This document shows positions 9,038-16,652 of a stretch of 64,000 bases of DNA, piece after piece. The stretch is from Actinomycetaceae bacterium (GTDB lineage Bacteria; Actinomycetota; Actinomycetes; Actinomycetales; Actinomycetaceae). The notes under the pieces are model-generated. The model had not been told where the DNA came from and made no database searches. It saw nothing but the letters and a program-made list of their open reading frames with translations. Positions within the stretch are counted from its first letter, which is position 1. Each line of letters opens with the position of its first letter. A program made the translations under genes and the position numbers. The stretch is from assembly GCA_030532405.1 (NCBI GenBank), contig JAUNLF010000003.1, positions 186,001 to 250,000 on the forward strand, in the 5' to 3' direction.

Positions 9038-9062
9038 GAATGGGGGCGTTGCGCCCCCATTC
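9038..9062 (+). terminator. strong hairpin after alpha-glucosidase gene
   Basis: An 11-bp perfect GC-rich stem (9038-9048 with 9052-9062) and a 3-base loop begin about ten bases after the stop codon. The U-tract is weak (TTCCT), so it may act as an attenuator or mRNA stabiliser between the glucosidase and lacI-type genes. Confidence 0.6.
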
Positions 9063-9201
9063 CTGCACTCTGGTCTTTGAATTTGTAATTGGGCGTACCC
9101 AAGCCCTGTGCGCCGGACTGTTTAACTGCGTGCACTCGCGTCCTGCGCGCTGGACCTTGCGCACTGGTTTTTCGACTCTGACTTTTGGAGGGGAGCTGTC
9201 G

Positions 9202-10215
9202 ATGGTGTCTCGGGCTGATGTGGCGAAAGCGGCTGGGGTGTCGCCGTCGACGGTTTCTTATGTGTTGAATGGGAAGCGTCCGACTACGCCCCAGACGCAG
9301 AAGCGTGTGCGTGATGCGATTCACCGTTTGGGGTACGTGCCGAATCAGAGGGCTGGTAATTTGGCGGCGCGCTCGTTGCGCACGCTGGCGATCCATTTGG
9401 GAGTGGAACGTCACGGTGTTGACGTGAACTCTTCGCATTACATTGATGGGATGCAGCGTGCAGCGCGTGAGGCCGGGATTTCTTTGATTATTCCGGTTTT
9501 GGGTGACGCGGGGCCGGAGGAGCTGCGTAGTTTTCTTCGTTCGCAGATTATTGATGCCATGATTTTTATGGAGGCTGTGGAGGGGGACCGGCGCGAACAG
9601 ATCCTGATTGAGGAGGAGTTTCCCGGGATCGTCCTCGGATATACGGGGATGGAGAATGGCTTGCCGTTTGTTGAGTCTGATTTTTTGGAGATTGGGAAGT
9701 TAGCGTTTGAAACGGCGACGAGGGCGGGGCATTCTCGGTTGCTGGTTGTGCTACGTAATGATGAGCGTGGGGATTGGGCGCGTACGTCTCACACCATGCT
9801 GGAAGGGTTTGTAAGGCGCGCTGAGGCCGGTGACGCTGAGTACGAGGTGCTTGGGTTGCCGTCGCATCCTGCGCAGGCTGACGCGGTGTTGGAGCGCATT
9901 GTGGCGTCGGATGGTCCAACGATTGTGATCAGTGATAACGACGTGGTTATGACGACGCTGGTGGGGCTTGCGTGGGGGAGCGGCCTGGAGCTTGGCAAGG
10001 ACTATTCGGTGGTCATGCTGGCTGGTGAGGCTCGCTATAGTCTTGACCCGTCGCTGGCGTTCACGGAGATTTCAACGGATCGGCTCGCGATGGGGCGGGC
10101 GTGCGTGCAGGCGGCTTTGCAGATGTTTGAAAAGCGGGACCGCGCGGCCGTTGCGTCACAGGTGTTCCCCGCACGTTTAATCGAACGTGGCACTGTCGCG
10201 GACTTAACGCGGTGA
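9202..10215 (+). CDS. LacI-family transcriptional regulator
   Basis: Sugar-responsive repressor: an N-terminal LacI helix-turn-helix (ADVAKAAGVSPSTVSYVLNG, residues about 5-24) with hinge helix QRAGNLAARS, followed by a periplasmic-binding-protein-like effector domain. ATG 9202 is preceded by GGAGGGGAG with good spacing; an open frame continues upstream to 9040 but spans the hairpin and lacks homology. It follows the alpha-glucosidase gene in the same direction, so the simplest reading is local control of that gene by an alpha-glucoside. The effector domain is divergent and its ligand cannot be read from sequence. Confidence 0.9.
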   Translation: MVSRADVAKAAGVSPSTVSYVLNGKRPTTPQTQKRVRDAIHRLGYVPNQRAGNLAARSLRTLAIHLGVERHGVDVNSSHYIDGMQRAAREAGISLIIPVLGDAGPEELRSFLRSQIIDAMIFMEAVEGDRREQILIEEEFPGIVLGYTGMENGLPFVESDFLEIGKLAFETATRAGHSRLLVVLRNDERGDWARTSHTMLEGFVRRAEAGDAEYEVLGLPSHPAQADAVLERIVASDGPTIVISDNDVVMTTLVGLAWGSGLELGKDYSVVMLAGEARYSLDPSLAFTEISTDRLAMGRACVQAALQMFEKRDRAAVASQVFPARLIERGTVADLTR

Positions 10216-10246
10216 CTCTTCGTAGGTCGAGGCGGGTATAAAAAAG

Positions 10247-10318
10247 CTCCCGCGGCTGGATTCGAACCAGCAACCGTTCGATTAACAGTCGAATGCTCTG
10301 CCGTTGAGCTACGCGGGA
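10247..10318 (-). tRNA. tRNA-Asn (anticodon GTT)
   Basis: Minus-strand cloverleaf. The acceptor stem TCCCGCG pairs with CGCGGGA; there is a D-arm GCTCAACGGCAGAGC, an anticodon loop reading CTGTTAA, and a T-arm with GGTTCGAATCC. CCA is not encoded. The gene lies convergent to the LacI-type gene, 31 bases away. Confidence 0.96.
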
Positions 10319-10625
10319 TTGCTTAACGCGTCATTGAGACTACCAAGATTTACCCGCCGGTGCCAAATCCGCATATTGGAGGGCGCTTTGCGCGTAATCT
10401 CGGGCAAATCTTCGGGTCAAAATGCGAAGCGTGTAGTTTTGTTCGAAAAACTGCGGGGGTGTTCTTTGCCACGTTTGCCTCACAAGTATGTTTTTTACTA
10501 TGGAATGATTGCGGTCCGACCCGAATGACCTGGCCGTTTCGGTCCATTCTCAACCGCTTGCCCCGCATCCGGAGGCCCCACATCTGCCTGCCTGCGTCCG
10601 CCTTGGCCCCCAGCCACCTTCCTCA

Positions 10626-10682
10626 CATCCGCCCGCCTGCGCATGGCTGCGCCCGCCTGCGCTCCCATCCGCCCGCCTGCGC
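10626..10682. repeat. three copies of a 12-mer at exact 20-bp period
   Basis: GCCCGCCTGCGC occurs at 10631-10642, 10651-10662 and 10671-10682. The first and third copies share the longer core CATCCGCCCGCCTGCGC. Degenerate relatives continue on both sides (about 10580-10715). Confidence 0.75.
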
Positions 10683-10752
10683 CCGCTTTGGCTCCCATTC
10701 ACCTCCCTGCGCATGCTCACAAAATCCCTTTACGAGGACTGATAAATGTCGA

Positions 10753-11013
10753 GATCATAGTGTTCGAAAAAGTGCTTTTTACATTGCATGTGCGCAGTCC
10801 ATGCGCAGTCCATGCAGGATAGGTGCAGGATATGTGCGTTGTAAAAACGCAAATTTCGATATGTATGGTTCCGAATCGAACGGGGATCATAGTGTTCGAA
10901 AAAGTGCTTTTTGCATTGCATGTGCGCAGTTCATGCGCAGTCCATGCAGGGCACGTTCAGGATACGTGCGTTGTAAAAACGCAAATTTCGATATGTATGG
11001 TTCCGAATCGAAC
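10753..11013. repeat. 132-bp-period tandem repeat, two copies
   Basis: Copies run 10753-10881 and 10885-11013 and are nearly identical except for about eight substitutions. Each copy contains a T-rich mini-hairpin (AAAAAGTGCTTTTT), a nested direct repeat of ATGCGCAGTCC, a hairpin GCGTTGTAAAAACGC, and ends in the near-palindrome GTTCCGAATCGAAC. No coding role is evident. Confidence 0.85.
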
Positions 11014-11148
11014 AGCGCAGTGTGGCCGAGAATTGTAGAAGGCTGCGCCGCATGGCTCCGAATCAAATCTGTCCGGAGTGGGGATTGTTACCTTCCGGAG
11101 TGAGGATCGTAGGTGCGCGGCACGTTAGCGTTGACCCGTAAATACGAG

Positions 11149-11664
11149 TTAAAGAGGTAGGCCCACAGATTCGCGTAGCTTGGCTTCAAGCTCGTGCGCG
11201 ACTTTCTCACCGGAAGCATCTAGCGGCCCATCAGCGACCAGCGTAGAAAACAGCTGTCCGTCCTCAGTCCGACGAATCGAAGCCGTTATCGTGGTGCCGT
11301 TGTCGGCTTTTCGACGCTGCGAAGAAACGATGGAATACTCGACATACTCCTCGAAATGGGACATGAACTTACGCGGGTCATCCGTCACCGTAACGCCATG
11401 CCACGGCTGACGGCTCGGATCAACCCAGCGGACAAGAAGCATCCGCGAGTTACTCTCCCAAACCACATGCTGAATCTCATGCCAATGGCCAATAAACTCC
11501 GTGCCGTCCTCCGACACAGTTACAGGCCCCACTTCAGCCAGCAACAGCCAACGACCGTCTTTAAGTTCAGTCGCAGGCCTACGCGCATCAGACTTCACAA
11601 GAAAATCAACGTCCAAACCATCCACAAGAGCGGTCGGCAACTTCAAATTCGACGAAAACCTCAT
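11149..11664 (-). CDS. conserved-looking hypothetical protein, 171 aa
   Basis: Soluble protein, no signal peptide or membrane segment. It has alternating strands and a central WHEIQHVVWESNSRMLLVRW segment that resembles small actinomycete proteins of unknown function with a PH-like beta-barrel feel; this is an impression, not a search. The C-terminus is helical (SGEKVAHELEAKLRESVG). The start is supported by a -10 hexamer six bases upstream. It lies alone between the repeat region and tRNA-Met. Its frame, codon use and promoter look genuine; function not assigned. Confidence 0.75.
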   Translation of the reverse strand: MRFSSNLKLPTALVDGLDVDFLVKSDARRPATELKDGRWLLLAEVGPVTVSEDGTEFIGHWHEIQHVVWESNSRMLLVRWVDPSRQPWHGVTVTDDPRKFMSHFEEYVEYSIVSSQRRKADNGTTITASIRRTEDGQLFSTLVADGPLDASGEKVAHELEAKLRESVGLPL

Positions 11665-11670
11665 GCCTAC

Positions 11671-11676
11671 ACTTTA
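11671..11676 (-). promoter_or_regulatory. -10 element TAAAGT for leaderless hypothetical gene
   Basis: On the minus strand TAAAGT is followed by six bases and the ATG whose first base is 11664. Confidence 0.55.
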
Positions 11677-11821
11677 AGCCAGCACAACCCCAGCGGCGAC
11701 CGTGACCGGGCCCCCGTAGCGCGCGAGAACTGCGACATTTCGTGTGGGCTAACACGCATTTGCCGCAAGCACGTGATCCTATTTGATTAGACACCGTGTA
11801 AGCTGGCATTCTTACTACAGC

Positions 11822-11898
11822 GCCCTGATAGCTCAGTCGGTTAGAGCAGCGGACTCATAATCCGTCGGTCCCGGGTTCGAGCCCCGGTCGGGGCACCA
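11822..11898 (+). tRNA. tRNA with CAT anticodon (elongator Met)
   Basis: The acceptor stem GCCCTGA pairs with TCGGGGC (one G-T pair). The D-arm is GCTCAGTCGGTTAGAGC, the anticodon arm is GGACTCATAATCC, and the T-arm is CCGGGTTCGAGCCCCGG; CCA is encoded at 11896-11898. A CAT anticodon can also be tRNA-Ile2 (lysidine-modified); the first base pair and arm sequences favour elongator Met but do not exclude it. Confidence 0.93.
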
Positions 11899-11900
11899 CA

Positions 11901-11927
11901 CGCCACCCACCACGGGTGGCGTTTTTG
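11901..11927 (+). terminator. rho-independent terminator of tRNA-Met
   Basis: An 8-bp stem (11901-11908 with 11914-11921) with a 5-base loop is followed directly by five T residues. It ends one base before the stop of the minus-strand gene at 11928, so it may serve both directions. Confidence 0.85.
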
Positions 11928-13349
11928 TTACACCTCTTCAGATTCCGAAACCTCATCAGCAACTTCGCGTACCTTCACAAGGTTGAGGGCGCTAGCATCG
12001 CTACCCAAACGTAGCTCCACATCCTGTGCAGACTTGTTAACGTTGGCTAAACGGTGCTCGTCATCTTGCGCAGAATTGTTAACGCTGTTCAACCACTGTT
12101 GCGCCTTCGTCACTTTACGACGATCCGATCGAACCTCAGACCGCTCCTTCACGCTAGCCACCAATTCGCGACCCCTCGAAGGCGCCGCCTTCACGCCAGA
12201 CACCGCCGCGTCCTTGATCTCCACGACGTGCTCCACGCCCGTTTCCAACAAACCAGTAGTCATGCCCTTTAAGGCTTCACCTCTAGTTTTCCTCTCGATC
12301 AAAACGGGCTCACCCAACTCCATGCCTGTGTACTCGCCCAGAAACAAGATCTGCCGATCAATCTCAGCAGCATGATCCAAAATCCGGTCGGAAACCTTCC
12401 GCTTCAGTGCTAACTGAAAATCACTTCTCGCTGACCAATCGCGGATAAGCCCACGAAGCAACCCCAGCGCATGTTCGGTCTCAATGCGCCTCTTATCGCG
12501 GGCATTCAAAATCCCGACACGATGATCCTCAACCTCATCCGGAAACACATCTACAACGTGATAAATCTCGATCAAATCAAAACGATCCTGCAACTCAATC
12601 GTGCGAGCGAGAACCACAAGCCAGAACGGCATATCCTTCGAAGCAGCGTTCCCATACGCCTCAGCGAGCAACTTATCTTTTTTCCCGGCCCCAGACAGGT
12701 TCTCCGCGATCGAGTTAATCTCCCTAACAGCCCGATTATGCAACTCCAACAAAGTCTGAGCATTCGACTGCAACTTCGACCACGTCACGGCAGAAACCCG
12801 CCCCGTCGTCGCCTTCTTAGACTCCGCTTCCTCAATAGCCCACCGAATAGAATCAAGCCTGGACAAGGTCTCGTTATTCTGAGCAGTCTTCAATTGCGCA
12901 ACATCGTCAGCAATCTGCCCCAAATACTCCGTGACCTTTTGCAAAGAACTCTCAATAGCCTTCTGCAGCATGAAAAGTCCGATCATGGCGGCCATATTTG
13001 GATTCACAACCGCTGCAGGCTTAAACCGCAACCACTTCTGGATCTGCGTACCACTGCCGGCAACCATATCTCCGGCTACAACCACGCCTTTAGTTACGTC
13101 CTTAATCCCATTCGCGCGCAAAAACGCCGCGGACTCATCAGTCAACTTCAACCATCGGCCGCTCTTTTGCATCCATGCTGAACCTAGCGTCCCCGCAGTC
13201 GAGAGACTTGACCAGATACCTCCCATATCAAGAGGTTGTAACTCCAAGCCGCCACCACCGAGCGACTCCAACTCTCTCAGGACGTCCTCATCCCCAAAAA
13301 CAGGTACACCATGCTCGAAAGGAACAACATCGCTATTCTCGTGGTCCAA
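11928..13349 (-). CDS. helical protein of unknown function, 473 aa
   Basis: Not recognised. After an acidic Gly-rich N-terminus it has a hydrophobic segment (MAAMIGLFMLQKAI, about residue 119-132) followed by long helical, heptad-rich sequence (about 135-330), a middle part with FWLVVLARTIELQDRFDLIEI, and a basic then acidic C-terminal tail. Near the C-terminus a short unit is duplicated (NNSAQDDEHRL, NKSAQDVELRL). The layout suggests a membrane-associated or oligomerising helical protein. TTG at 13349 is preceded by AAGGGGG at good distance and lies one base after the stop of the upstream lipoprotein gene, so the two are almost certainly co-translated and functionally linked. Confidence 0.75.
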   Translation of the reverse strand: MDHENSDVVPFEHGVPVFGDEDVLRELESLGGGGLELQPLDMGGIWSSLSTAGTLGSAWMQKSGRWLKLTDESAAFLRANGIKDVTKGVVVAGDMVAGSGTQIQKWLRFKPAAVVNPNMAAMIGLFMLQKAIESSLQKVTEYLGQIADDVAQLKTAQNNETLSRLDSIRWAIEEAESKKATTGRVSAVTWSKLQSNAQTLLELHNRAVREINSIAENLSGAGKKDKLLAEAYGNAASKDMPFWLVVLARTIELQDRFDLIEIYHVVDVFPDEVEDHRVGILNARDKRRIETEHALGLLRGLIRDWSARSDFQLALKRKVSDRILDHAAEIDRQILFLGEYTGMELGEPVLIERKTRGEALKGMTTGLLETGVEHVVEIKDAAVSGVKAAPSRGRELVASVKERSEVRSDRRKVTKAQQWLNSVNNSAQDDEHRLANVNKSAQDVELRLGSDASALNLVKVREVADEVSESEEV

Positions 13350-13350
13350 T

Positions 13351-14580
13351 TCAGTCCCCCTTATTAGGATTCCAAAAAGTCGTCAATTCCCCGAAATCTT
13401 CAGTCGGCTCAGTAGCTCCAGAACCATCGTTCAACTCCGCAGAATCCACAATACGCACACCGGGCGTCCCCGGAACCGTAGAATAACCAGCCCAGTATCG
13501 AATATTTTCAATCAAAACTGAGGACGATAAAGAATCGGTGTACAACGGCTGGGCCCCAGCCACACTTAACCTCGGATGCTGTGCGAAAAGCTCCAAATTC
13601 GCCGCCGTCAACTGGCTCTGAATCAAGTCCAACTCGGAAACATCACTGTCACCAGCCGCCTTCTCAAACGTTCCAACACAACTCGGAACACGACGGTCCG
13701 GAACGTCAGAAGCCAAAACCAACACGGACAGATTCAAAAGCTGCTGCACCTGCGCCCGCCCACGCGACTCCACAGCTGACGCCTTCTGATTCTCCGAAGC
13801 CGTATAAAACGGAATCAACTGCGCCGCACAATCCCACTGCCGCACAGCATTCGCGAGCGCGTCCACCGCGTCCTCCGACAAATCAGACGCACTCGCGTCG
13901 GCAGAGTCAGTTACTTCAGGGGAGTTGGCGGAGTGAGTTGCGTTGGAAGAGTTAGTAGCGTCAGGAGAGTCAGTTGCGTCGGCAGAGTTACTAGACCCCG
14001 TAAACCATGCGGACGTGTCGGCGTCACTAAGACCCGCTGCCCTGGCCAACTCGAATCCATCCGCAATCCGCCCCGCCGCAACAGAAGCCACCGAAAGACG
14101 GTCATCGCCCTCCAACTGCACGGACGCGTTCAAGTCATCAACGCCGGACTCCACCAGAAACTGCGCTAACTCCGCCCACGTCCCCACAGGGGCAGGAACC
14201 GGTGGGGGAGTCGGCGCGCCCTCGGGCACCCCTGCGTCCCACGGCTCCCACAAACCACCCAAAAGGTCTGCCCGCTCCTGCGAATGCGTATCAATCGCCT
14301 CCGCAAGCGCCGCGCACTTATCGCACTTTTCATCAATCAACGCGAGGCTGTCCACCACGCTCAAATCATTACGAACCAGCCGCTGGAAAACCTCCTGCGA
14401 CGCAGAAACCTCAGGCAGTTCAGGCCGCTCCTGCTCCACGTACACACCCGCGCATCCAGACAACCCCAGTGACGCGACAGCCAAAGTCGCGGTTAGTGCC
14501 AAGCCCGCCCTCGGAAATCGAAAACAAGATTTCCAAAAACCGGCCGATTCTGCGCAGGATTCGTGCGAATTAAAGGGCAT
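13351..14580 (-). CDS. putative lipoprotein, 409 aa
   Basis: The N-terminus carries a basic region, a hydrophobic core (ALTATLAVASLGL) and a lipobox LSGC with Cys43, so it should be an envelope lipoprotein. The mature part contains a Pro-rich segment (GAPTPPPVPAPVG), then a low-complexity Ser/Asp/Ala/Thr stretch with a period near six residues (DNA about 13897-13995), then a helical domain with WDCAAQLIPFY. A DUF4439-like gene commonly lies beside rimP in actinomycetes and the C-terminal half could be a divergent relative; I cannot confirm this. It is divergent from rimP (68-bp gap) and tightly coupled to the 473-aa helical protein gene downstream. Confidence 0.75.
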   Translation of the reverse strand: MPFNSHESCAESAGFWKSCFRFPRAGLALTATLAVASLGLSGCAGVYVEQERPELPEVSASQEVFQRLVRNDLSVVDSLALIDEKCDKCAALAEAIDTHSQERADLLGGLWEPWDAGVPEGAPTPPPVPAPVGTWAELAQFLVESGVDDLNASVQLEGDDRLSVASVAAGRIADGFELARAAGLSDADTSAWFTGSSNSADATDSPDATNSSNATHSANSPEVTDSADASASDLSEDAVDALANAVRQWDCAAQLIPFYTASENQKASAVESRGRAQVQQLLNLSVLVLASDVPDRRVPSCVGTFEKAAGDSDVSELDLIQSQLTAANLELFAQHPRLSVAGAQPLYTDSLSSSVLIENIRYWAGYSTVPGTPGVRIVDSAELNDGSGATEPTEDFGELTTFWNPNKGD

Positions 14581-14586
14581 GTGTGC

Positions 14587-14592
14587 ATAATA
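14587..14592 (-). promoter_or_regulatory. -10 element TATTAT for leaderless lipoprotein gene
   Basis: On the minus strand TATTAT, six bases, then the ATG at 14580. It is the best consensus match in the leaderless set. It lies inside the 68-bp divergent gap with rimP, so the two promoters must overlap. Confidence 0.65.
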
Positions 14593-14648
14593 GTCTGATT
14601 GAGAGCCCCCTTTCGAACTAGAACCAAAACCGTCTGGAAAAGGAAGTC

Positions 14649-15134
14649 ATGAGCAAAGCCGTCGAAGCGCGCATCCAAGAACTCGTCGCTCCAATAGTTA
14701 AATCCGCGGACCTATTCCTAGAATCCGTAACCGTAACAACCGGACGCGACCCCCTCGTGCGCGTCACCGTCGACCTATACGAGGGCGAGGGCGCAGTCGA
14801 CGCCGACAACCTCCAAGAGCTAACACGCCAGATTTCCACCGCCCTAGACGAAGCAGACCCAATCGAAAACGCATACATGCTCGAAGTCTCCACGCCCGGC
14901 GCGGAACGACAACTCACAACACCACGCCACTTCTCACGCACCACCGGACACCTCGTCGAAATCAAAACCAAAACCGGTGAACGCATCAAAGGCCGAGTTA
15001 TCAGTTCAGACGAAAATAGCGTTACTGTTGAAGTTACAGGCAAAAAAGGCAAGCCCAGTGAAGAACTGGCCATCCCACTTGATAATATTTCTAAGGCGCG
15101 TTCACGCGTAGACTTCGGAGCTATCGGAAAGTAG
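14649..15134 (+). CDS. rimP: ribosome maturation factor RimP
   Basis: 30S subunit assembly factor. The N-terminal alpha-beta domain carries the family's LFLESVTVTTGRDPLVRVTVD strand pair (read in two parts) and DADNLQELTRQISTALDE; YMLEVSTPGAERQLTTPRHF is the hallmark motif; the C-terminal SH3-like barrel holds GRVISSDENSVTVEV. The length of 161 is normal. ATG 14649 has AAAAGGAAG before it. It is the first gene of rimP-nusA-ylxR-infB, with nine bases to nusA. Confidence 0.95.
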   Translation: MSKAVEARIQELVAPIVKSADLFLESVTVTTGRDPLVRVTVDLYEGEGAVDADNLQELTRQISTALDEADPIENAYMLEVSTPGAERQLTTPRHFSRTTGHLVEIKTKTGERIKGRVISSDENSVTVEVTGKKGKPSEELAIPLDNISKARSRVDFGAIGK

Positions 15135-15143
15135 AGGATTCCC

Positions 15144-16187
15144 GTGGAAATTGATATGCGCACTTTGCGGGAAGTAGGTGCCTCGCTCGAAATTGATGGC
15201 GACACCCTCGTTGCCGCAATCGAAGAAGCATTGCTGAAGGTTTACCACAAGACTCCCGGCGCGATTCGCGAAGCGCGAATCGAAATCGACCAGCGCACCG
15301 GCCGCGTAACCGTCATGGCCACCGAATACGACGAGGACGACAACCCCATCGGCGAATTCGACGACACGCCCAAAGAGTTCGGCCGCATCGCAACCGCAAC
15401 CGCGCGCAGCGTCATCGCCCAGCGCCTACGCGAAGCCGACGACACTAAAGTCCTAGGCGAATTCCGCGACCGAACCGGCTCCATCGTAGTCGGCACTGTC
15501 GAAGCCAACCGCAACCCGCACGTCACCATGCTGCGCGTTGGCGAACACGAAGCAATCCTGCCCGAAGCCGAACAAGTACCCGGCGAACAGTACAAACACG
15601 GCGACGTCCTCCGCGCATACGTAGTCGACGTGTCCCGCGGCGAAAAAGGCGCCCGAATTACAGTTTCGAGGACGCACCCGGGCCTAGTCGAAGGCCTATT
15701 CGAACGCGAAGTCCCCGAGATCTCCGACGGCCTCGTCTCCATCAAGTCCATCGCTCGCGAAGCCGGACACCGCACCAAGATCGCCGTCGCCGCGAACCGC
15801 GAAGGCGTCAATGCCAAAGGCGCCTGCATCGGCCCCATGGGACGACGCGTACGCGCAATCATGGCGGAACTACAAGGCGAAAAAATCGACATCGTCGACT
15901 ACTCGGCCGACCCCGCACGCTTCGTAGCTAACTCACTGTCACCCGCGCGTGTCTCTTCAGTCACAATCGACGACCCTGACGCCAAAAAAGCCACCGTCAT
16001 CGTCCCGGACTTCCAGTTTTCACTGGCAATCGGCCGCGAAGGACAAAACGCGCGCCTAGCCGCACGCCTAAGCGGATACCACATCGATATCCACTCCGAC
16101 ACCGAAGAAGGCTACGGCGTCATGACAGGCGATATTTCACGCCCAGACGTGAGCAGTGGCTCAAAGTTTAACGACGAAACTCACTGA
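15144..16187 (+). CDS. nusA: transcription termination/antitermination factor NusA
   Basis: Binds RNA polymerase and modulates pausing, termination and antitermination. Domains run in order: N-terminal RNAP-binding domain (about 1-105, with EEALLKVYHKTPGA), S1 domain (GSIVVGTVEANRNPH onward), then KH1 (GVNAKGACIGPMGRRVRAI) and KH2 (DFQFSLAIGREGQNARLAARL). At 347 residues it is the short form usual in actinomycetes, without the E. coli acidic repeats. GTG 15144 follows AGAGGA; no in-frame ATG fits better before the conserved MRTLREVG. Confidence 0.96.
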   Translation: MEIDMRTLREVGASLEIDGDTLVAAIEEALLKVYHKTPGAIREARIEIDQRTGRVTVMATEYDEDDNPIGEFDDTPKEFGRIATATARSVIAQRLREADDTKVLGEFRDRTGSIVVGTVEANRNPHVTMLRVGEHEAILPEAEQVPGEQYKHGDVLRAYVVDVSRGEKGARITVSRTHPGLVEGLFEREVPEISDGLVSIKSIAREAGHRTKIAVAANREGVNAKGACIGPMGRRVRAIMAELQGEKIDIVDYSADPARFVANSLSPARVSSVTIDDPDAKKATVIVPDFQFSLAIGREGQNARLAARLSGYHIDIHSDTEEGYGVMTGDISRPDVSSGSKFNDETH

Positions 16188-16223
16188 AAATACCGATAGG
16201 GTAGGTAAGGACGCGTACGCACC

Positions 16224-16505
16224 ATGCAATCCAGTGAAGGAACAACCCACCTTCCGCAAAGGACTTGTATCGGATGCCGCGAGCTCACAACCAAAGACAA
16301 GTTGATCCGCTGTGCATACAGCGCGGAAACGAACGAAGTTGTGATCGACCTCGAGCAGCGTATGCCCGGGCGCGGAGCCTGGATCCATCCCCGTGAGGAC
16401 TGTCTTAAAAAAGCAGTGCGAAGCCGCGGTTTTCACCGTGCGCTCCGAATCATGGATAATGGAGGTCGCGCCACCGTTTCAGTTGACATAACCGCACTGA
16501 AATAG
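16224..16505 (+). CDS. ylxR: YlxR-family (DUF448) RNA-binding protein
   Basis: Small nucleoid/RNA-associated protein of the nusA-infB operon. The family signature RTCIGCRE is at the N-terminus, followed by LIRCAY, and then GRGAWIHPREDCL, which matches the conserved GRGAYLCP-type motif. The length of 93 residues is typical. Proposed family roles include RNase P modulation and gene regulation, none demonstrable here. Confidence 0.93.
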   Translation: MQSSEGTTHLPQRTCIGCRELTTKDKLIRCAYSAETNEVVIDLEQRMPGRGAWIHPREDCLKKAVRSRGFHRALRIMDNGGRATVSVDITALK

Positions 16506-16513
16506 GAGCACTC

Positions 16514-16637
16514 CAGTACACAAAGCGTGTGCTGTGGACGAGAAAATGGAAGCGGGTTGGAAGCCGATGGGCACCCGATGAGTACCCAGCGATGAGCTGC
16601 CAGCAGAAATAAACGTCCGTCCTGTTTTGGGGCGGAC
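16514..16637 (+). other. structured leader between ylxR and infB
   Basis: The 147-base gap holds two hairpins: an 8-bp stem (16514-16521 with 16527-16534) and an 8-bp stem with one G-T pair (16615-16622 with 16630-16637). The second ends six bases before the AGGAGAG ribosome-binding site of infB. Between them, GATG and ACCC words recur. A translational control role is possible but untested. Confidence 0.45.
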
Positions 16638-16652
16638 CCGAACAGGAGAGTT

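Larger units (their letters stand above)
10319..11148. other. 830-bp gene-free stretch
   Basis: No convincing gene lies between tRNA-Asn and the next CDS. It contains an AT-richer part (10319-10550), a C-rich tract with a 20-bp-period repeat (10626-10682), and a two-copy 132-bp tandem repeat (10753-11013). A plus-strand frame stays open through much of it (10360-11103), but the differences between repeat copies are mostly amino-acid changing and no family was recognised. Base composition also changes here: the plus strand is G/T-rich before and C/A-rich after. Confidence 0.6.

Noticed and set aside
10753-11013. CRISPR array
   Set aside because: Only two long copies, 3 bases apart, without spacer-like variable units and with no cas gene in the window.
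10360-11103. 247-codon open frame across the repeats
   Set aside because: The repeat period (132) is a multiple of three, which keeps the frame open by construction. Differences between copies are mostly amino-acid changing, the product has no recognisable family, and no ribosome-binding site or leaderless hexamer precedes it.
10319-11148. Replication terminus or dif site
   Set aside because: The skew change suggested it, but no XerC/XerD-like 28-mer was found, the skew reverses again near the right end, and strongly expressed genes continue on the same strand.
11822-14580. Genomic island integrated at tRNA-Met
   Set aside because: No integrase, no second copy of the tRNA 3' end, and the tRNA has its own terminator; the two downstream genes look chromosomal and are bounded by rimP.
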